Below are positions 63,051 to 64,000 of a DNA stretch of 64,000 nt, one piece after another. The translations under genes were made by a program, and so were the position numbers. The notes beneath the pieces were generated by a model. That model was not told the origin of the DNA. It did no database searches and saw nothing but the letters and a program-made list of their open reading frames with translations. The number at the start of each line of letters is the position of its first letter. Positions within the stretch are counted from its first letter, which is position 1. The DNA comes from Mycolicibacter sp. MU0083 (GTDB lineage: Bacteria > Actinomycetota > Actinomycetes > Mycobacteriales > Mycobacteriaceae): NCBI RefSeq assembly GCF_963378075.1, contig NZ_OY726394.1:3720001-3784000 (forward strand), in the 5' to 3' direction.

Positions 63051-63056
63051 AGGGTA
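63051..63056 (-). promoter_or_regulatory. -10 element of the methyltransferase gene
   Basis: TACCCT on the minus strand ends seven bases before the ATG at 63043. A TTCACT at -35-like spacing overlaps the Zur-like box. Confidence 0.45.
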
Positions 63057-63074
63057 GCGCGAACGACCCTTTAG

Positions 63075-63089
63075 TGAAAATCATTGTCG
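63075..63089. promoter_or_regulatory. Zur (FurB)-like operator
   Basis: On the minus strand CGACAATGATTTTCA closely resembles the actinobacterial Zur box (TGAnAATGATTTTCA by memory). It overlaps the likely -35 of the methyltransferase promoter, a repressing position. No plus-strand protein gene follows before the tRNA. Confidence 0.55.
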
Positions 63090-63211
63090 TTAAGGTGGGT
63101 GCCGCGCGACGGTGGCGGGCAAGCGCGACGAACGTGCACAGAATGACGGCAGACGCGGCGTGTCGTGGTACAGACACGCACGTTCGCGGAAGGAAAAACA
63201 CCGGGCGATGG

Positions 63212-63284
63212 AGCCACCTAGGAGAATCGAACTCCTGACCTATTCATTACGAGTGAATTGCTCTACCGACTGAGCTAAGGTGGC
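63212..63284 (-). tRNA. tRNA-Thr (anticodon CGT)
   Basis: The 73-base cloverleaf is complete on the minus strand: acceptor GCCACCT/AGGTGGC with discriminator T, D arm with AGCTCAGTCGGTAGAGC, anticodon stem ATTCA/TGAAT enclosing CTCGTAA, and T arm with GGTTCGATTC-type sequence (GAGTTCGATTCTC). The trailing CCA is encoded in the genome (63209-63211). It reads ACG codons. Confidence 0.96.
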
Positions 63285-63313
63285 GTGCCCGACCGAAGCC
63301 GGGCCGAGTCAGT

Positions 63314-64000
63314 CTACAGGTCGTTTCGCAGTGCCTGTCCAATGGTGGCCACCATCGCTCCGACCGCGAAGCGGGCCTTCACATTGGCCGCCAGCGCCTC
63401 ACGGCATTCCAGCACCGCCTCGATGCAGCGCAACAACCCGTCCGGTGAGGCCTGCGCCGCGGTCACGGCCACCGAATCGGCCATGTCGGGATGGTTGGGC
63501 CGGGCCACCCCGCCCGAACCCGTGGCGACCAGCAGCGCATCGCGGAAGTAGGTGGCCAGGTCGATCAGCGCACGGTCCAGCGCGTCCCGCGACGCCCGCT
63601 TCTCCCGGGACTTCTGCCGACGCTCCAGATCCTTGATCATCCCGGCGGTGCCGCGCAGCGTCCCCGCGGTGCCCTTGCCGGTACCGCCGGCCCCCAGCGC
63701 GGTGCGCAGTTCCTCGGTCTCGATCTCGGAGCGCTCGGCGGTCAGGTCCTTGGCCTCGGAGTCGGCCGCGGCCACCAGTTCGTCGACCGCGGCGAACGCC
63801 TTCGCCGGACTGGCCGCGTCGTGCGCCAACCCCACCGCCCGCTGGCGGCGGCGCCGCGCTTCGGCGTCGGTGGCCAGCCGCCGGGCCCGCCCCACGTGCC
63901 CACCGCTGATCGCCGCAGCCCAGTCGGCGGTCTGGGCGTCCAGTCCGTCGTTGTCGATCAACACCTGGGCGATCGCCGCCGGCGACGGCGTCACCAGCGC
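63314..64000 (-). CDS. holB: DNA polymerase III subunit delta' (3' part)
   Basis: C-terminal 228 or so residues of the clamp-loader delta' subunit (Rv3644c equivalent); the start and the AAA+ ATPase part lie beyond the right edge. Visible are the end of the AAA lid (IAQVLIDNDGLDAQTADWAAAISGGHVGRARRLATDAEARRRR) and the C-terminal collar domain (LERRQKSREKRASRDALDRALIDLATYFRDALLVATG). The frame is open to position 64000. A Gly/Thr-rich insert (GAGGTGKGTAGTLRGTAG) is characteristic of the mycobacterial protein. It lies 29 bases upstream of the tRNA-Thr gene on the same strand. Confidence 0.9.
   Translation of the reverse strand, partial: ALVTPSPAAIAQVLIDNDGLDAQTADWAAAISGGHVGRARRLATDAEARRRRQRAVGLAHDAASPAKAFAAVDELVAAADSEAKDLTAERSEIETEELRTALGAGGTGKGTAGTLRGTAGMIKDLERRQKSREKRASRDALDRALIDLATYFRDALLVATGSGGVARPNHPDMADSVAVTAAQASPDGLLRCIEAVLECREALAANVKARFAVGAMVATIGQALRNDL

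Noticed and set aside
63017..63238. Small plus-strand frame between the methyltransferase and the tRNA
   Set aside because: It runs through the methyltransferase promoter and into the tRNA gene; no coding features.

Overview
The window is a high-GC chromosomal segment from a member of the Mycobacteriaceae. It follows, mostly gene for gene, the Mycobacterium tuberculosis block from kstR (Rv3574) to the DNA polymerase III delta' gene (Rv3644c); Rv numbers and locus order are from memory. Mycobacterial hallmarks are KstR, CarD, Lsr2, MhuD, ClpC1, LpqE/LpqF/LpqG, DUF222-HNH (13E12) genes and many GTG starts placed 6-8 bases after a TANNNT -10 box, as in leaderless transcripts. There are no PE/PPE or ESX genes, no intact insertion sequence and no CRISPR array.

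Layout. 1-3024: kstR with its operator, a metallo-beta-lactamase-fold protein and an ArsB-like transporter. 3118-4482: a DUF222-HNH gene under an SOS-like box. 4555-10412 (mainly minus): secreted glycerophosphodiesterase, rlmB, cysS, an inserted Met/Gln-rich secreted protein on the plus strand, then ispF, ispD and carD. 10661-17516: lpqE, radA (with no disA after it), a membrane protein, canB, mutY, a hydrolase, mhuD and lpqF, closed by a strong hairpin. 17592-32076 (minus): clpC1, lsr2, lysS, then a tightly packed cofactor block: coaX, panD, panC and a DUF2520 protein (pantothenate/CoA), folK, folB, folP, folE (folate), with ftsH furthest upstream.

32224-38683: ephA, a flavin monooxygenase and an alcohol dehydrogenase as a translationally coupled unit, then an SCO6745-like gene, an LpqG-like lipoprotein and a frameshifted DUF222-HNH gene. 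38690-45439: hpt, tilS, a zincin, a PBP4-type carboxypeptidase, ppa, a TetR regulator divergent from a deazaflavin-type oxidoreductase, and terC. 45515-55290: envelope glycan genes (flippase, glycosyltransferase, DUF2304, galE-like epimerase, large membrane protein) surrounding a 1455-residue P-type ATPase. 55335-60598: a Pls/PosA-type adenylation-thiolation-membrane acyltransferase protein coupled to an M1 aminopeptidase. 60720-64000: cysK-cysE, a methyltransferase under a Zur-like box, tRNA-Thr(CGT) and the 3' part of holB.

The most interesting signals are: (i) a leader matching the yybP-ykoY manganese riboswitch upstream of the P-type ATPase, whose P1 strand can alternatively mask the ribosome binding site; (ii) in that same ATPase, an N-terminal half that looks like a decayed second P-type ATPase core; (iii) absence of disA from its usual place after radA; (iv) the Pls-like synthetase/peptidase pair; (v) a glycosyltransferase gene with no normal start codon; and (vi) a zinc-type (Zur) box over the promoter of a lone methyltransferase.
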